Source of the DNA: JAJFFW01 sp038531315
GTDB lineage: Bacteria > Pseudomonadota > Alphaproteobacteria > Caulobacterales > Parvularculaceae
DNA: 10,215 bases
Assembly: GCA_038531315.1 (NCBI GenBank)
Contig: JBCBBT010000085.1
Location: forward strand, 1-10,215
Reading direction: 5' to 3'
Shown here: positions 1-6,185 of the stretch, one piece after another
Layout: each line of letters starts with the position of its first letter
Numbering within the stretch: the first letter of the stretch is position 1
Notes under the pieces: generated by a model
Databases searched by the model: none
Seen by the model: only the letters and a program-made list of their open reading frames with translations
Told to the model about the DNA's origin: nothing
Translations under genes and position numbers: made by a program

Positions 1-666
1 GGTTTCGCGTCGATTGCGTCCATTGTCGGGCCGCCCGCGGGCCTTGCGGTTTCCGGCTTGAGCGATGCGCCGACGCAGGCGACGATCGCGCTACCCCTTA
101 GCGACATTTCAGAGGGCCGGCTTGGGGGATTGGTGCAGTTGCGCAGCAATGATCTTCAGACGCTCGGCGGGGCTTTGGATACGGTCGCCAGTGATATCGC
201 CAGCGCGCTGAACGCGGCTTATGCGCAAAATGTCGCCGTCGGCGACGCAGCGCCGACCACGACGCCGCTCGTTGTTCAGGCAGCGGATGGTTTGTTTGCG
301 GTCAATCCGTCGTTGATCGCCGATCCTTCATTGCTTGCTTTAGCGCGCCCGTCATCCGGTCAGACAGGCGGCGCCAATGATGGGCTGGGTGCGGCGGCGC
401 TCGCCGCAGTCAGCGAGACGACCAGCGCCGGCAACGTGCGCGATGCTGTCGCTCAGATCGGAGAGGTGGCGCGAACCGCAACACTGGCCTCGAACACTAA
501 CACGCTGATCGCCGATGATTTCAGTGCGCGCATCGCCGGCGAAGGCGGCGTCAATCTGGATGAAGAACTCTCTAACCTGATTTTGTACCAGAATGCGTTC
601 AACGCAAACGCGCGCGTAATCGCCGCCGTTGACGAACTCTGGCAATCAATCCTGTCGATCCTTTAA
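1..666 (+). CDS. flgK: Flagellar hook-associated protein 1 (FlgK), C-terminal part, 5' truncated by window edge
   Basis: The frame is open from base 1 to the TAA at 664-666, giving 221 residues with no start; the TTG at 58 is an internal Leu codon. FlgK is the first of two junction proteins joining the flagellar hook to the filament, outside the cell. The last 30 residues (192-221) match the conserved FlgK C-terminal D0 helix, with a leading NLDEE, then SNLILYQNAFNANARVIA and a terminal hydrophobic helix ending in SILSIL. This resembles the usual NLDEE..NL..YQ.AY.A.ARVI pattern. The region before it is low-complexity, rich in Ala, Ser and Thr, as expected for the poorly conserved outer part of FlgK. 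The next gene is flgL, the usual partner. FlgE and other axial proteins share the C-terminal helix, but the flgL neighbour favours FlgK. Confidence 0.88.
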   Translation, partial: GFASIASIVGPPAGLAVSGLSDAPTQATIALPLSDISEGRLGGLVQLRSNDLQTLGGALDTVASDIASALNAAYAQNVAVGDAAPTTTPLVVQAADGLFAVNPSLIADPSLLALARPSSGQTGGANDGLGAAALAAVSETTSAGNVRDAVAQIGEVARTATLASNTNTLIADDFSARIAGEGGVNLDEELSNLILYQNAFNANARVIAAVDELWQSILSIL

Positions 667-678
667 GGAGCGCTCCGC

Positions 679-1596
679 ATGACGACGATATCGACACTCG
701 GCCTTCAACAGGCTCTGCTTTCGGGATTTCAGGCTGCGCAAGGCAGCGCTGAAGAACGCCAGATTCAGCTTTCAACCGGCAAGCGCGCCGACACTTACGG
801 CGATATCGGCATTCGCGCGCCGCAATTGTTGACCGCTGAGAATGTTCTGGTGCGGGCGTCGGCTTTTGAAAATGCGGCCTCTGCCGCTGCGTCGCGTCTT
901 GAAATACAGGAAAGCGCGCTGAACGCCGTCGGCGCCGTCGCCGCCGATTTGCGGCAGTCTTTTATTGCGGTTCTCGCCAACGGCTCCAGCGAAGTTCTCG
1001 ACCCGCAAGTGCAATCGGCCGCCAGTCAGGCGTTAGGCGCGCTCAACATTCAGTCGGGCGGCGTTTTTCTTTTTGACGGCAGAGATGGATCGACACCGCC
1101 GGTGAATGCGACATCGCTGGACGATCTTGCGGCGAGCCCGGACGTTGATGCTCTTTTTCGCGGCGGCGAGCGCGCGCAGTTGACAGTTGAGCCGGGCCTC
1201 GCCGTTGATGGCGGTGCGCTCGCGTCGGACATTGGCCGCGAGTTGGTGTCGATTTTGCGCGATGTCGCCAACGCGCCCTCGACCATCGGCGCTTTTGGCG
1301 GTTCGCTCAACGACGCCCAGCGGCAGTTTCTCGTAGATGCGGTTGCGCGCCTCGATACGGTCTCGGAGACGATCAATAGCGAACTTGGGCTGAACGGCGT
1401 CGCGCAAGCCGAAACGGCGGCGGCGCGCGAGCGCCAGACCGGTGCGCGCGACCTTGCTGAATTGACAGTCTCAGAGATTGAAGACGCCGACCTCGCGGAA
1501 GTGGTCGCCCAGCTCAATCAGGACCAGCTGGCGATCCAGGCGTCGGCGCGGGCGCTGGCGACTGCGACGCAGCTCTCGCTCCTGAATTTCATTTAG
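679..1596 (+). CDS. flgL: Flagellar hook-associated protein 3 (FlgL), flagellin-like
   Basis: A 305-residue protein, a normal length for FlgL, the second hook-filament junction protein, exported by the flagellar type III apparatus and assembled distal to FlgK. The N-terminal helix carries the flagellin-type motif LSTGKRA at residues 31-37. The C-terminus (about 279-305) ends with an amphipathic helix, QLAIQASARALATATQLSLL followed by NFI, typical of the flagellin/FlgL D0 domain. The middle is variable and Ala-rich. There is no cleavable signal peptide, as expected for flagellar axial proteins. The ATG at 679 is supported by a strong Shine-Dalgarno, AAGGAG at 665-670, 8 nt upstream. It overlaps the flgK stop codon, so the two genes are surely cotranscribed and probably translationally coupled. 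A small flagellin is the alternative, made unlikely by the upstream flgK. Confidence 0.88.
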   Translation: MTTISTLGLQQALLSGFQAAQGSAEERQIQLSTGKRADTYGDIGIRAPQLLTAENVLVRASAFENAASAAASRLEIQESALNAVGAVAADLRQSFIAVLANGSSEVLDPQVQSAASQALGALNIQSGGVFLFDGRDGSTPPVNATSLDDLAASPDVDALFRGGERAQLTVEPGLAVDGGALASDIGRELVSILRDVANAPSTIGAFGGSLNDAQRQFLVDAVARLDTVSETINSELGLNGVAQAETAAARERQTGARDLAELTVSEIEDADLAEVVAQLNQDQLAIQASARALATATQLSLLNFI

Positions 1597-1680
1597 GCCG
1601 CGCCGAGCCCCAGCCTCATGGCGCTTTCCTTATGGCGCCCCCGTGCCGGCGTTCCCCTTTAAGTGTTGAAACAGGGACGC

Positions 1681-1693
1681 TACATAGCGGCCC
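1681..1693 (+). promoter_or_regulatory. Possible leaderless promoter (-10-like TACATA) of mnmA
   Basis: TACATA at 1681-1686 lies 7 nt before the mnmA ATG (1694) and sits inside a perfect short palindrome, CGCTA-CA-TAGCG at 1678-1689. The nearest purine-rich stretch, AGGGA at 1673-1677, is 16 nt from the ATG, too far for a normal Shine-Dalgarno. A -10 box here would put the transcription start at or next to the ATG, giving a leaderless message. No good -35 box is seen at 16-18 bp (TTGAAA at 1666-1671 is only 9 bp away), so the call is tentative. Confidence 0.3.
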
Positions 1694-2848
1694 ATGACCG
1701 TTCTCGCCGACATCACCGCCGCCAGCCTGCCGAAGATCGACCTCGGCGCGCCGGCGGGCGCGCGCGTTGTGGTGGCGATGTCCGGCGGGGTCGATTCCTC
1801 GGTGACAGCCGCGCTCGTCAAGCTTTCCGGATATGACGCCGTCGGGGTGACGCTTCAGCTTTATGACCACGGCGCGGCGATCCAGAAGAAAGGCGCGTGC
1901 TGCGCCGGACAGGACATTTATGACGCCCGGCGCGTCTGCGAAGCGCTTTCGATCCCGCATTATGTCCTCGACTATGAGGACCGCTTTTCGCAAAGCGTCA
2001 TGGAAGACTTCGCCGACACATATCTCGCCGGGGCGACGCCGATCCCGTGCGTACGCTGTAATGAGCGCGTCAAATTTCGCGACCTCCTCGAAACGGCGCG
2101 CGATCTCGGCGGCGCGGCGATGGCGACAGGTCATTATATTCGCCGCGTTGAGGGCCCGCACGGACCCGAGATGCGGCGCGCCGTCGACGCCGGCAAAGAC
2201 CAAAGCTACTTCCTGTTCTCGACAACCAGAGAGCAGCTCGACTATTTGCGCTTTCCGCTTGGCGAGATGCCGAAGGATCAGGTCCGCGCAATCGCCGGCG
2301 AGCTGGGGCTGACGGTGGCCGACAAGCCCGATAGTCAGGACATCTGTTTTGTGCCGGAAGGCAAATATGCGAGCGTTGTTGAAAAGCTGCGCCCCGGCGC
2401 GGCCGACGCCGGTGAGATCGTCCACATCGACGGCCGCGTCATGGGCCGCCATGCGGGCGTAATCCACTACACTGTCGGTCAGCGCCGCGGCCTTGGCGTC
2501 GCGACCGGCGAGCCGCTTTATGTCGTACGCCTCGATCCGCAGGCGCGCCACGTTTATGTCGGCCCGCGTGAGGCGTTGATGGTCTCGCGCATCCGGCTGA
2601 AGGATGTTTCCTGGCTTGGCGACGGCGCCATTGGCGAGGCGGCTGATGCAGGGCGCGCCCTCGCGGTCAAAGTCCGCTCGACGCGCCCGCCCAAGCCGGC
2701 GCATCTTTGCCGCGACGGCGGCGATCTCTGCGTCGATCTCATCGAAGCGGAGGAGGGCGTGGCGCCGGGTCAGGCGTGCGTCTTCTATTCGCCCGAGCCC
2801 GGTCACGACCGCGTGCTTGGCGGCGGCTGGATCGCGTCAGCCTCGTAA
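1694..2848 (+). CDS. mnmA: tRNA-specific 2-thiouridylase MnmA
   Basis: A 384-residue cytoplasmic enzyme, close to the usual family length, that activates U34 of tRNA Lys, Glu and Gln with ATP and replaces its C2 oxygen by sulfur from a cysteine-desulfurase relay. The PP-loop SGGVDSS lies at residues 30-36. The first catalytic cysteine is C119 in PCVRCN (118-123), and the second is C218 in SQDICFVPEG. ATGHY at 144-148 and GKDQSYFLF near 167-175 are also family hallmarks. CCAGQD at 69-74 is a variant I associate with alphaproteobacterial MnmA. The C-terminal beta-barrel part contains YTVGQRRGLG and ends in VAPGQACVFY. All key residues are present, so it should be active. The gene stands alone: 97 nt separate it from flgL and about 150 nt from the next gene. 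Confidence 0.96.
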   Translation: MTVLADITAASLPKIDLGAPAGARVVVAMSGGVDSSVTAALVKLSGYDAVGVTLQLYDHGAAIQKKGACCAGQDIYDARRVCEALSIPHYVLDYEDRFSQSVMEDFADTYLAGATPIPCVRCNERVKFRDLLETARDLGGAAMATGHYIRRVEGPHGPEMRRAVDAGKDQSYFLFSTTREQLDYLRFPLGEMPKDQVRAIAGELGLTVADKPDSQDICFVPEGKYASVVEKLRPGAADAGEIVHIDGRVMGRHAGVIHYTVGQRRGLGVATGEPLYVVRLDPQARHVYVGPREALMVSRIRLKDVSWLGDGAIGEAADAGRALAVKVRSTRPPKPAHLCRDGGDLCVDLIEAEEGVAPGQACVFYSPEPGHDRVLGGGWIASAS

Positions 2849-2873
2849 GCGGCGGCGATCTGGCTGCGGCGAA

Positions 2874-2902
2874 TTGAAATCCTCGCCCTTAAGGACTTTA
2901 TC
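2874..2902 (+). promoter_or_regulatory. Candidate sigma70-type promoter for the ykgJ-like gene
   Basis: TTGAAA at 2874-2879 (5 of 6 matches to TTGACA) is followed after 17 bp by TTTATC at 2897-2902 (3 of 6 to TATAAT). It lies just after the mnmA stop and would give a leader of roughly 90 nt before the ATG at 2999. The -35 and spacing are good and the -10 is poor. No terminator-like hairpin with a T-tract separates mnmA from this point, so read-through from mnmA is also possible. Confidence 0.3.
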
Positions 2903-2998
2903 AACCGCGGAATGCGAGGCAATCTGCGCGCAGCGAATCAAGCCGCGCTGTCAGTATCGTTCCGGCCAGCGGCGCCGGGACGCCAACAGGGAAATTCC

Positions 2999-3367
2999 AT
3001 GGCGAAGAATAAGTATGATTGTTTGAAGTGCACCGCGTATTGTTGTTCGTACACACATATTCCAACGACAAAAACCGACATCAAGCGGCTCGCCAAATAT
3101 TTTGAGATCGACGAGGAAAAGGCGCGTCGTCGCTACACCAAAAAGGGCGACAGCGAAAATCCGCGCGTTTTACGGCACACCGATGACGAACACTATGTGA
3201 CGAGCTGTATGTTTCTCGACAAGGATACGCGCAATTGCACGATTTATGACGCGCGGCCGAAGATTTGTCGTGAGTTTCCGACCCAGTCGCGGTGTGGGTA
3301 TTATGATTTTCTGATGTTTGAACGCGAAGTCCAGGACGATCCGGACTGGGTCGCAACGACGGACTGA
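2999..3367 (+). CDS. YkgJ-family cysteine-cluster protein (putative metal/Fe-S binding)
   Basis: A 122-residue protein with eight cysteines. The N-terminal cluster C8-x2-C11-x3-C15-C16 and later C70, C80, C90 and C99 lie in the context C-MFLD...C-TIYDARP-C-REFP, the signature of the YkgJ / UPF0153 family. This family was annotated as zinc- or iron-chelating from its cysteine pattern, and its biological role is not established. The frame is open further upstream with an ATG at 2912, but I choose the ATG at 2999: AGGGAA at 2988-2993 is well placed 5 nt ahead of it, and the extra 29 residues (Arg/Ala-rich) look unlike the family. There is no signal peptide or membrane segment, so it is probably cytoplasmic. 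The next gene starts 19 nt after the stop, which suggests cotranscription. Confidence 0.85.
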   Translation: MAKNKYDCLKCTAYCCSYTHIPTTKTDIKRLAKYFEIDEEKARRRYTKKGDSENPRVLRHTDDEHYVTSCMFLDKDTRNCTIYDARPKICREFPTQSRCGYYDFLMFEREVQDDPDWVATTD

Positions 3368-3386
3368 CCGGGAACTCCGGGGCGGC

Positions 3387-4493
3387 ATGGAGCGCGTTGA
3401 CACCATCGTAATCGGCGCCGGGGTTGTCGGCCTTGCGGTGGCGCGCGCGCTGGGCGAGGACGGCCGCGAGGTGATGGTGCTCGAACAGCACGCCCACTTC
3501 GGGTCCGAAACATCGTCGCGCAATTCCGAAGTAATCCACGCCGGTATTTATTATCGCCCCGGCGGTCTGCGCGCGCAACTTTGTCATCCGGGTAAGGAGC
3601 TTCTCTACGCGTATTGCGAAGAGCGCCATGTGCCCTATGAGCGTTGCGGCAAGCTTGTGGTGGCGCATAATGACGAAGAAATCGAAAAACTTCGCGCCAT
3701 CATCGACAATGCCCGTCAGTGCGGCGTCGTTGATCTTGAGATCATCTCCAGAGCTGAAGCGCAAAAGCTGGAGCCGGCGCTTGAATGCCACGCGGCGCTG
3801 GTGTCGCCTTCCTCCGGCATCATTGACAGTCATACCTTGATGCTCACATTGATCGGCGACATTGAAAACGCCGGCGGCGCATTGGTGACCAATGCGCCGG
3901 TCACCGCCGGCGCTGTGACGGACAACGGCGTCGCCTTGTCGATCGGCGGCGATGAGGCGATTGACCTTGAGGCGACGCTCGTCGTGAATTGCGCTGGCCT
4001 CCATGCTGACAAGACGGCGCGGTCGATCACCGGGCTCGATGCGGCGCATATCTTCGATCAGCGACCGGCAAAAGGTCAGTACTTCACTTATTCCGGCGCC
4101 GCGCCGTTTTCCCGGCTGATATATCCTCTGCATACGAAGGATAGTCAGGGCGTTCATTATTCCCGCGACCTTGGCGGGCAGGCGCGGCTCGGCCCGGACA
4201 TCACCTGGGACGCAGCGCTGGGCGATTATGAGGTGGATCGCGCCCGCCGTGACTATTTCGCAACGGCGGCGCAACGCTTCTGGCCGGACCTCGATCGCGA
4301 AAAACTGCATCCCGGTTATGCGGGTCAGCGCCCGAAAACCGCCGGACCGGGCGAGGAGGGCGATTTTCGCATTGTCGGTCCCGAGCACCACGGCGCAAAA
4401 GGCTATATCGGCCTTTATGGGATCGAATCTCCCGGTTTGACGTCCTGTCTTGCGATCGGCCGGTATGTGTCGGCGATGGCGCGCGGCGCCTGA
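3387..4493 (+). CDS. LhgO-like FAD-dependent oxidoreductase (L-2-hydroxyglutarate dehydrogenase family)
   Basis: A 368-residue flavoenzyme of the DAO (D-amino acid oxidase) fold. The FAD-binding Rossmann motif VIGAGVVGLA begins at residue 8 (GAGVVG 10-15), with the ribose-binding acidic residue E33 at the end of the second strand. SSRNSEVIHAGIYY (43-56) followed by PGGLRAQLCHPG and later CGKLVVA is the pattern of LhgO / L2HGDH proteins, which oxidise L-2-hydroxyglutarate to 2-oxoglutarate and pass electrons to a quinone. The C-terminal part has GYAGQRPK (310-317) and GIESPGLTSCLAIG (from 345), the usual FAD-capping segment. It is shorter than E. coli LhgO (about 420 residues), so the substrate is an inference; another 2-hydroxyacid or amine is possible. 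I use the ATG at 3387, which precedes the FAD motif directly; the in-frame ATG at 3318 would overlap the ykgJ-like gene by 50 bp. The Shine-Dalgarno is weak (GGGGCGG region). Confidence 0.8.
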   Translation: MERVDTIVIGAGVVGLAVARALGEDGREVMVLEQHAHFGSETSSRNSEVIHAGIYYRPGGLRAQLCHPGKELLYAYCEERHVPYERCGKLVVAHNDEEIEKLRAIIDNARQCGVVDLEIISRAEAQKLEPALECHAALVSPSSGIIDSHTLMLTLIGDIENAGGALVTNAPVTAGAVTDNGVALSIGGDEAIDLEATLVVNCAGLHADKTARSITGLDAAHIFDQRPAKGQYFTYSGAAPFSRLIYPLHTKDSQGVHYSRDLGGQARLGPDITWDAALGDYEVDRARRDYFATAAQRFWPDLDREKLHPGYAGQRPKTAGPGEEGDFRIVGPEHHGAKGYIGLYGIESPGLTSCLAIGRYVSAMARGA

Positions 4494-4508
4494 TATCGCG
4501 CGCGGTCG

Positions 4509-4525
4509 CATAATCTGTCATAATC
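4509..4525 (+). repeat. Short direct repeat CATAATC x2 before the membrane-protein gene
   Basis: CATAATC occurs at 4509-4515 and again at 4519-4525, separated by TGT, so the copies are 10 bp apart, about one helical turn. Each contains CATAAT, which resembles a -10 box (5 of 6 matches to TATAAT), but no convincing -35 lies 16-18 bp upstream of either. It may be the promoter region of the gene at 4570 or a binding site for a regulator; function is unproven. Confidence 0.35.
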
Positions 4526-4569
4526 GCGCCGAGGGAATGTGATTGCACACAACCAAGGGGCGCAAAAAA

Positions 4570-5700
4570 ATGACAGCCTTTGAAAATTCCATGGCGGGAC
4601 CGGAAGATCGTACGGGCGGGCGCGCGTCCAACGGTGAGGAAGAGCTTCGGTTTATCCGCAACTTTCATGATGTGTTTCTCAGCATCGGCCTCGGCATGTT
4701 TCTGGTGGGCCTGGCGCTCGCCTCCTCGCTTGTCGGCGGCAATGTTCTGATCGGTTCCTTCGGCGAGGTGCTGACCGGCGAGACGCGCGCTGCGGCGTGG
4801 ACAGCGGCGATCATCTGCTTTGTCGACGCCGCCATCGTCTGGGGGCTTGCGGAAGTGTTCGCGCGGACGCGCCGCCTGTTCCTGCCGGCGATTGTGATCC
4901 TGATCGGTTTTGTACTCTTCATGGTGTCCGGCGCGGCCTGGGCTTACGTCGCCAATATCGGGATCGGCGATATCGACAATGTCACCTCGGCCTCGCTGCA
5001 GGTGCGGATGTTGTTCCTGACCTTGGCGGTGGTCGCGACGGTGTCGATCTTTGCCTATTATGTCCGTATGCGGTTGCCCTTCGCGATGGGGTTGGGCGGC
5101 GCGGCTCTGGCGGCGACGGCTGTTGCGACGCTCGCGATTTTCGCGCCCGGCGTCATTGTGGGCAATTTCCTGAGCGTTCAATTGCTGGCGGGCGTCTTTT
5201 TGTTCGTGCTGGGCGTCTACTTCGATGCGCGCGATCCTGAGCGGCGGACACGCTACTCCGACAATGGGTTCTGGCTGCATTTCTTCGCGGCGCCAGTGAT
5301 CTTCGGCGCGGTCATCAACATGGCGACGGGGGCCGGCGGTTTCCGGATCATGCCGACGCTGCAGGGCGGCGCTTCGCCGGTGTTCGCCGCCGTGGTGACG
5401 CTCCTCGTTGTGATTACGTTCGCTATTGTCTCGCTTCTGATTAATCGCCGCGCGCTCCTCGTCGCGGGATTGTTGTCGGCGGCGGCGGCGATCGGCATTC
5501 TTGTGAACGAATCCGGCGTTGGCGGCGCCTGGACCGCGGCGACAACGCTGTTGGTGCTCGGCGGCGCCATGGTTCTCCTCGGCGGCGGCTGGCATTCGGT
5601 GCGGCGGGTTCTCGTGGCGCCCTTCCCGAAGGAGGGGCTGATCGCCCGCATCGTGCCGCCCGAGACCGGTCCCAATCCGCGCGATCAGGTGGTCGGCTAA
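4570..5700 (+). CDS. Polytopic inner-membrane protein of unknown function, about ten TM helices
   Basis: A 376-residue protein. The first 30 residues are polar (GPEDRTGGRASNGEEE), followed by about ten hydrophobic helices near 33-57, 74-97, 102-127, 145-165, 168-191, 198-219, 234-253, 269-291, 294-313 and 320-340, then a polar tail from 341. Between helices six and seven there is the segment DARDPERRTRYSDNGFWLHF leading into FAAPVI. A FWLH..AAP motif after a basic stretch recurs, as I recall, in hypothetical membrane proteins of Proteobacteria; no catalytic or transport motif is visible. I choose the ATG at 4570 because AAGGGG (4555-4560) lies 9 nt before it; the frame is also open from a TTG at 4543, which lacks a Shine-Dalgarno. 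It has no clear operon partner, standing 76 nt after the oxidoreductase gene and just before a tRNA gene. Confidence 0.82.
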   Translation: MTAFENSMAGPEDRTGGRASNGEEELRFIRNFHDVFLSIGLGMFLVGLALASSLVGGNVLIGSFGEVLTGETRAAAWTAAIICFVDAAIVWGLAEVFARTRRLFLPAIVILIGFVLFMVSGAAWAYVANIGIGDIDNVTSASLQVRMLFLTLAVVATVSIFAYYVRMRLPFAMGLGGAALAATAVATLAIFAPGVIVGNFLSVQLLAGVFLFVLGVYFDARDPERRTRYSDNGFWLHFFAAPVIFGAVINMATGAGGFRIMPTLQGGASPVFAAVVTLLVVITFAIVSLLINRRALLVAGLLSAAAAIGILVNESGVGGAWTAATTLLVLGGAMVLLGGGWHSVRRVLVAPFPKEGLIARIVPPETGPNPRDQVVG

Positions 5701-5703
5701 ACC

Positions 5704-5737
5704 GTCCGGTCGCCGGCTTGCGAATTCCGCGACGGAC
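5704..5737 (+). other. Imperfect inverted repeat after the membrane-protein gene
   Basis: GTCCG-g-TCGC at 5704-5713 can pair with GCGACGGAC at 5729-5737, giving a nine-pair stem with one bulged G and a 15-nt loop. It starts 3 nt after the stop codon, a usual place for a terminator. No T-tract follows, so it is at best a weak or Rho-assisted terminator or an mRNA 3' end-stabilising structure. Confidence 0.3.
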
Positions 5738-5740
5738 CGC

Positions 5741-5769
5741 TTGCGCGCCATCGCGCGCGCCTTTATAGG
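5741..5769 (+). promoter_or_regulatory. Candidate promoter of the tRNA-Met gene
   Basis: TTGCGC at 5741-5746 and TATAGG at 5764-5769 are separated by 17 bp. The -10 keeps the four leading TATA bases and the -35 keeps TTG. The bases after the -10 (ACGCGG) are GC-rich, as in discriminators of growth-rate-controlled stable-RNA promoters. Predicted initiation near 5776 leaves about 33 nt before the mature tRNA 5' end. Confidence 0.4.
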
Positions 5770-5808
5770 ACGCGGTCTTGGCGCAGCGCACAACCGCGCT
5801 CGCAGCCC

Positions 5809-5885
5809 GGCGGGGTAGCTCAGCTGGTTAGAGCGCAGGATTCATAACCCTGAGGTCGGGAGTTCAAGTCTCCCCCCCGCCACCA
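5809..5885 (+). tRNA. tRNA-Met (CAT anticodon), elongator type, CCA encoded
   Basis: A full 77-nt cloverleaf can be drawn. The acceptor stem is GGCGGGG (5809-5815) with CCCCGCC (5875-5881), then discriminator A and encoded CCA (5883-5885). The D arm is GCTC / GAGC. The anticodon arm is CAGGA-TTCATAA-CCCTG (5836-5852) with CAT at 5843-5845. The T arm is GGGAG-TTCAAGT-CTCCC (5858-5874). The perfectly paired first acceptor base pair (G-C) and the lack of three G-C pairs at the base of the anticodon stem argue against an initiator tRNA. CAT could also belong to tRNA-Ile2, whose C34 is modified to lysidine, but the GGCGGGGTAGCTCAG start fits elongator Met in alphaproteobacteria. The last anticodon-stem pair (5840/5848) is an A-C mismatch. 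Confidence 0.93.
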
Positions 5886-6034
5886 CGTTTTTCGTCGAAA
5901 GATAATGCGCCGAAACGCTTGCCGGGCTGAATGCCGGGCCGCGGCGCCCGTCGTGATTGCTGGTGAATTTCCTTTCTCTTCCGGGTTCAACCGTGAGGCG
6001 AACACCTCCAGTAATGATCGCAGTTCGCTAAGCA

Positions 6035-6129
6035 GCCTGCCATGCGGCCTGCGATGCCGCTCGGCATGCGCACCGCATGATGCGCCGCATGACGCTTCGC
6101 ATGGTGCTTCGTTGGGCGCTCGCTTGACG
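6035..6129. repeat. Degenerate 12-bp tandem repeat array (about eight units)
   Basis: Successive units begin with GC and mostly carry a central (C/G)ATG: GCCTGCCATGCG (6035), GCCTGCGATGCC (6047), GCTCGGCATGC (6059, 11 bp), GCACCGCATGAT (6070), GCGCCGCATGAC (6082), GCTTCGCATGGT (6094), GCTTCGTTGGGC (6106) and GCTCGCTTGACG (6118). The best-conserved units are those at 6070-6105, with consensus GCNNCGCATGNN; the outer units have decayed. A perfect small palindrome, ATGCCG-CT-CGGCAT, lies at 6054-6067. The period is four codons, but no frame gives a plausible protein. The last unit contains TTGACG, a possible -35 box. Confidence 0.6.
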
Positions 6130-6163
6130 CTGTTAACCAACACAGTGTTATATAAGATATAAA
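6124..6163 (+). promoter_or_regulatory. Probable promoter region of the TonB receptor gene
   Basis: TTGACG at 6124-6129 (5 of 6 matches to the -35 consensus) precedes an AT-rich patch containing TATATA at 6149-6154 (19 bp spacing), TATAAG at 6151-6156 (21 bp) and TATAAA at 6158-6163. None has the ideal 17-bp spacing, so the exact -10 is uncertain. The patch is the only strongly AT-rich segment upstream of the receptor and would give a leader of about 100 nt. Confidence 0.42.
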
Positions 6164-6176
6164 AGCTAAAACACTG
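6139..6176. promoter_or_regulatory. Inverted-repeat operator candidate around the -10 region
   Basis: AACAC-A-GTGTT at 6139-6149 is a perfect 11-bp palindrome. Its right half, extended to CAGTGTT (6143-6149), has an exact reverse complement, AACACTG, at 6170-6176, with 20 AT-rich bases between. The AT-rich -10 candidates lie within or just beside this pair, which is where a repressor site would act. No regulator gene is in the window, so the binding protein is unknown. Confidence 0.4.
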
Positions 6177-6185
6177 AGGGCGACC

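Noticed and set aside
1620..1639. GGCGC/GCGCC inverted repeat after flgL as a terminator
   Set aside because: The stem is only five pairs with a 10-nt loop and no T-tract follows; such repeats are frequent by chance in GC-rich DNA.
1616..2806. A 396-codon minus-strand open frame opposite mnmA
   Set aside because: The plus strand carries every MnmA catalytic motif; the antisense frame has low-complexity Arg/Ala composition.
2912..2998. A longer start for the ykgJ-like gene at the ATG at 2912
   Set aside because: It lacks a Shine-Dalgarno and adds 29 residues unlike the family, whereas the ATG at 2999 has AGGGAA 5 nt upstream and starts directly before the cysteine cluster.
3081..5793. Two long minus-strand open frames (476 and 530 codons) across the oxidoreductase and membrane-protein genes
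   Set aside because: Both are Arg/His/Ala-rich with no recognisable motif and lie antisense to clearly coding plus-strand genes.
5905..6162. An 85-codon plus-strand frame before the receptor, with a peptide repeat APHDAPHDASHGAS
   Set aside because: The peptide repeat merely reflects the 12-bp DNA repeat; there is no Shine-Dalgarno, and the frame runs into the promoter-like AT-rich patch.
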